Positions 60,874-61,584 of a DNA stretch of 61,584 nt are shown one piece after another (the first letter of the stretch is position 1; each line of letters starts with the position of its first letter). The DNA is taken from contig URRB01000015.1 in the NCBI GenBank assembly GCA_900550195.1, forward strand, positions 1-61,584, read 5' to 3'. The position numbers and the translations under genes are program-made. The notes beneath the pieces are model-generated. The model was given only the letters and a program-made list of their open reading frames with translations. It had not been told where the DNA came from and searched no databases. This stretch comes from an uncultured Collinsella sp. (GTDB taxonomy: Bacteria > Actinomycetota > Coriobacteriia > Coriobacteriales > Coriobacteriaceae).

Positions 60874-61584
60874 CGGGCGTCATCTCCTTGCTGTTTGGGG
60901 ACGGTGGCAAACACGCGCCAGCCGGGGGCGCCGGCGCGCAGGCCGGCGGTGAAGGTTCCGCCAAGCGCCTCGACGCGCTCGCGCATGGAGGCGAGCCCCA
61001 TGCCTTCTACGACGTTGCTGCTGCTCGCCGGGGTCGCGTCCGCGCCATCATCGGTAACGATGAGCTGGTAAAACGACGGATGCTCCATGCACCGCACGGT
61101 AATGGTTTTGGCATGGGCGTGGCGCATGGCGTTGGAAAGCGCCTCGTGCAGCACCGCCGCAAAGCAGTTGGCGACGTTTGCGGGTGCATGCTCGGCCAAA
61201 ACTTCAAGCTCAATCTGCGGGCCGCCGTCCGAGCGCGCGCCTTCAACAATGCGTTCGAGCTGCACGGAAAGGTCGACGGCGTTGTCGTTGAGCGCGTGGA
61301 CGCTGGTGCGCACAAGCTGGAGCGCCTCGTCAACCGTGCGTTTGACGTCGGCGAAATCGGCGGCAACCCTGGGCTCGTCGGCGTGGACCACGCGTAGGGC
61401 TTCGGCCTGCAGTGAGGCGCGCGTGAGCTGGTGCCCGACGTTATCGTGGATCTCGCGCGCGATGCGGGCGCGTTCGGCGAGCGTCGCGAGCTCGACTTCG
61501 TAGTCCTGGCGGTCGGCAAGGTCACGGTTGGGTTGATTTCCGATCTCAGCCGAACACATTGAGCAAATAGGCCATTCCCGCAGT
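60870..61584 (-). CDS. NarX-type sensor histidine kinase (partial, cut by window edge)
   Basis: The frame is open to the right edge, so the N-terminal sensor and membrane part is missing. The HisKA_3 dimerisation helix has the phosphorylated His in REIHDNVGHQL. The ATPase domain has HEALSNAMRHAHA (N box), VTDDG and GMGLASMRERV (G box). An internal ATG at 61559 is probably not the real start. It pairs with the response regulator downstream. Confidence 0.9.
   Translation of the reverse strand, partial: LREWPICSMCSAEIGNQPNRDLADRQDYEVELATLAERARIAREIHDNVGHQLTRASLQAEALRVVHADEPRVAADFADVKRTVDEALQLVRTSVHALNDNAVDLSVQLERIVEGARSDGGPQIELEVLAEHAPANVANCFAAVLHEALSNAMRHAHAKTITVRCMEHPSFYQLIVTDDGADATPASSSNVVEGMGLASMRERVEALGGTFTAGLRAGAPGWRVFATVPKQQGDDAR

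Overview
The window is 61.6 kb of GC-rich bacterial chromosome carrying 43 protein genes and one tRNA. The gene set fits an anaerobic gut actinobacterium of the class Coriobacteriia, most likely Collinsella. The supporting signs are a LuxR-type helix-turn-helix fused to a 12-segment MFS-like membrane domain, very large sortase-anchored surface proteins, an Ech-type [NiFe] hydrogenase, an NfnAB transhydrogenase and many intergenic palindromes. The species call is an inference. No prophage, rRNA or CRISPR array is visible.

Layout. 0.5-6.9 kb: one giant secreted glycoside hydrolase (GH31) with carbohydrate-binding and cell-wall anchoring modules. 7.2-14.4 kb: purine synthesis genes purE, purF, purM and purN, interrupted by a class B sortase, a MoaE-like gene and a membrane protein. 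14.6-20.9 kb: a PTS EIIA protein, a PrsA-like foldase, YqeY, a polar amino-acid ABC transporter and a cytidylate-kinase-like protein. 21-31.6 kb: the membrane LuxR regulator and two anchored surface proteins (663 and 2200 aa) with related C-termini. 32-39.8 kb (minus strand): nfnAB, pth, a DUF559-like nuclease, prs and glmU. 40-43.2 kb: a complete ECF vitamin/metal uptake module. 43.4-49.9 kb: exonuclease III, a sirtuin, a folP-folK fusion, a biotin-ligase-like protein, a DUF4143 ATPase and coaX. 50.1-52.7 kb: initiator tRNA and a large Fe-S flavoenzyme. 53.1-59.4 kb: an orphan transposase-type HTH protein and the hydrogenase operon echAB-C-D-E-F, in which EchA and EchB are fused. 60.2-61.6 kb: a NarL-type two-component pair whose kinase runs off the right edge.

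How the genes fit together. NfnAB balances ferredoxin, NADH and NADPH, and Ech can couple ferredoxin oxidation to H2 formation and ion pumping. Both suit a fermentative H2 producer. The GH31 enzyme, the two LAxTG proteins and the sortase form a cell-surface set. purE/F/M/N with prs give part of the purine and PRPP pathway.

The most unusual content lies between genes. There are several distinct families of palindromic DNA: (1) three 218-bp arrays, each of three 57-bp palindromes with identical spacing; (2) a three-copy array of ~155-bp hairpins with a conserved central GCAGGTAG motif but different, still-pairing arms; (3) two ~200-bp MITE-like elements bracketing a nuclease gene; (4) three 41-47-bp palindromes bracketing an ATPase gene; (5) a scattered GGGGACAG hairpin family; and (6) an 88-nt perfect hairpin before purE. 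No transposase able to move them is visible in the window.
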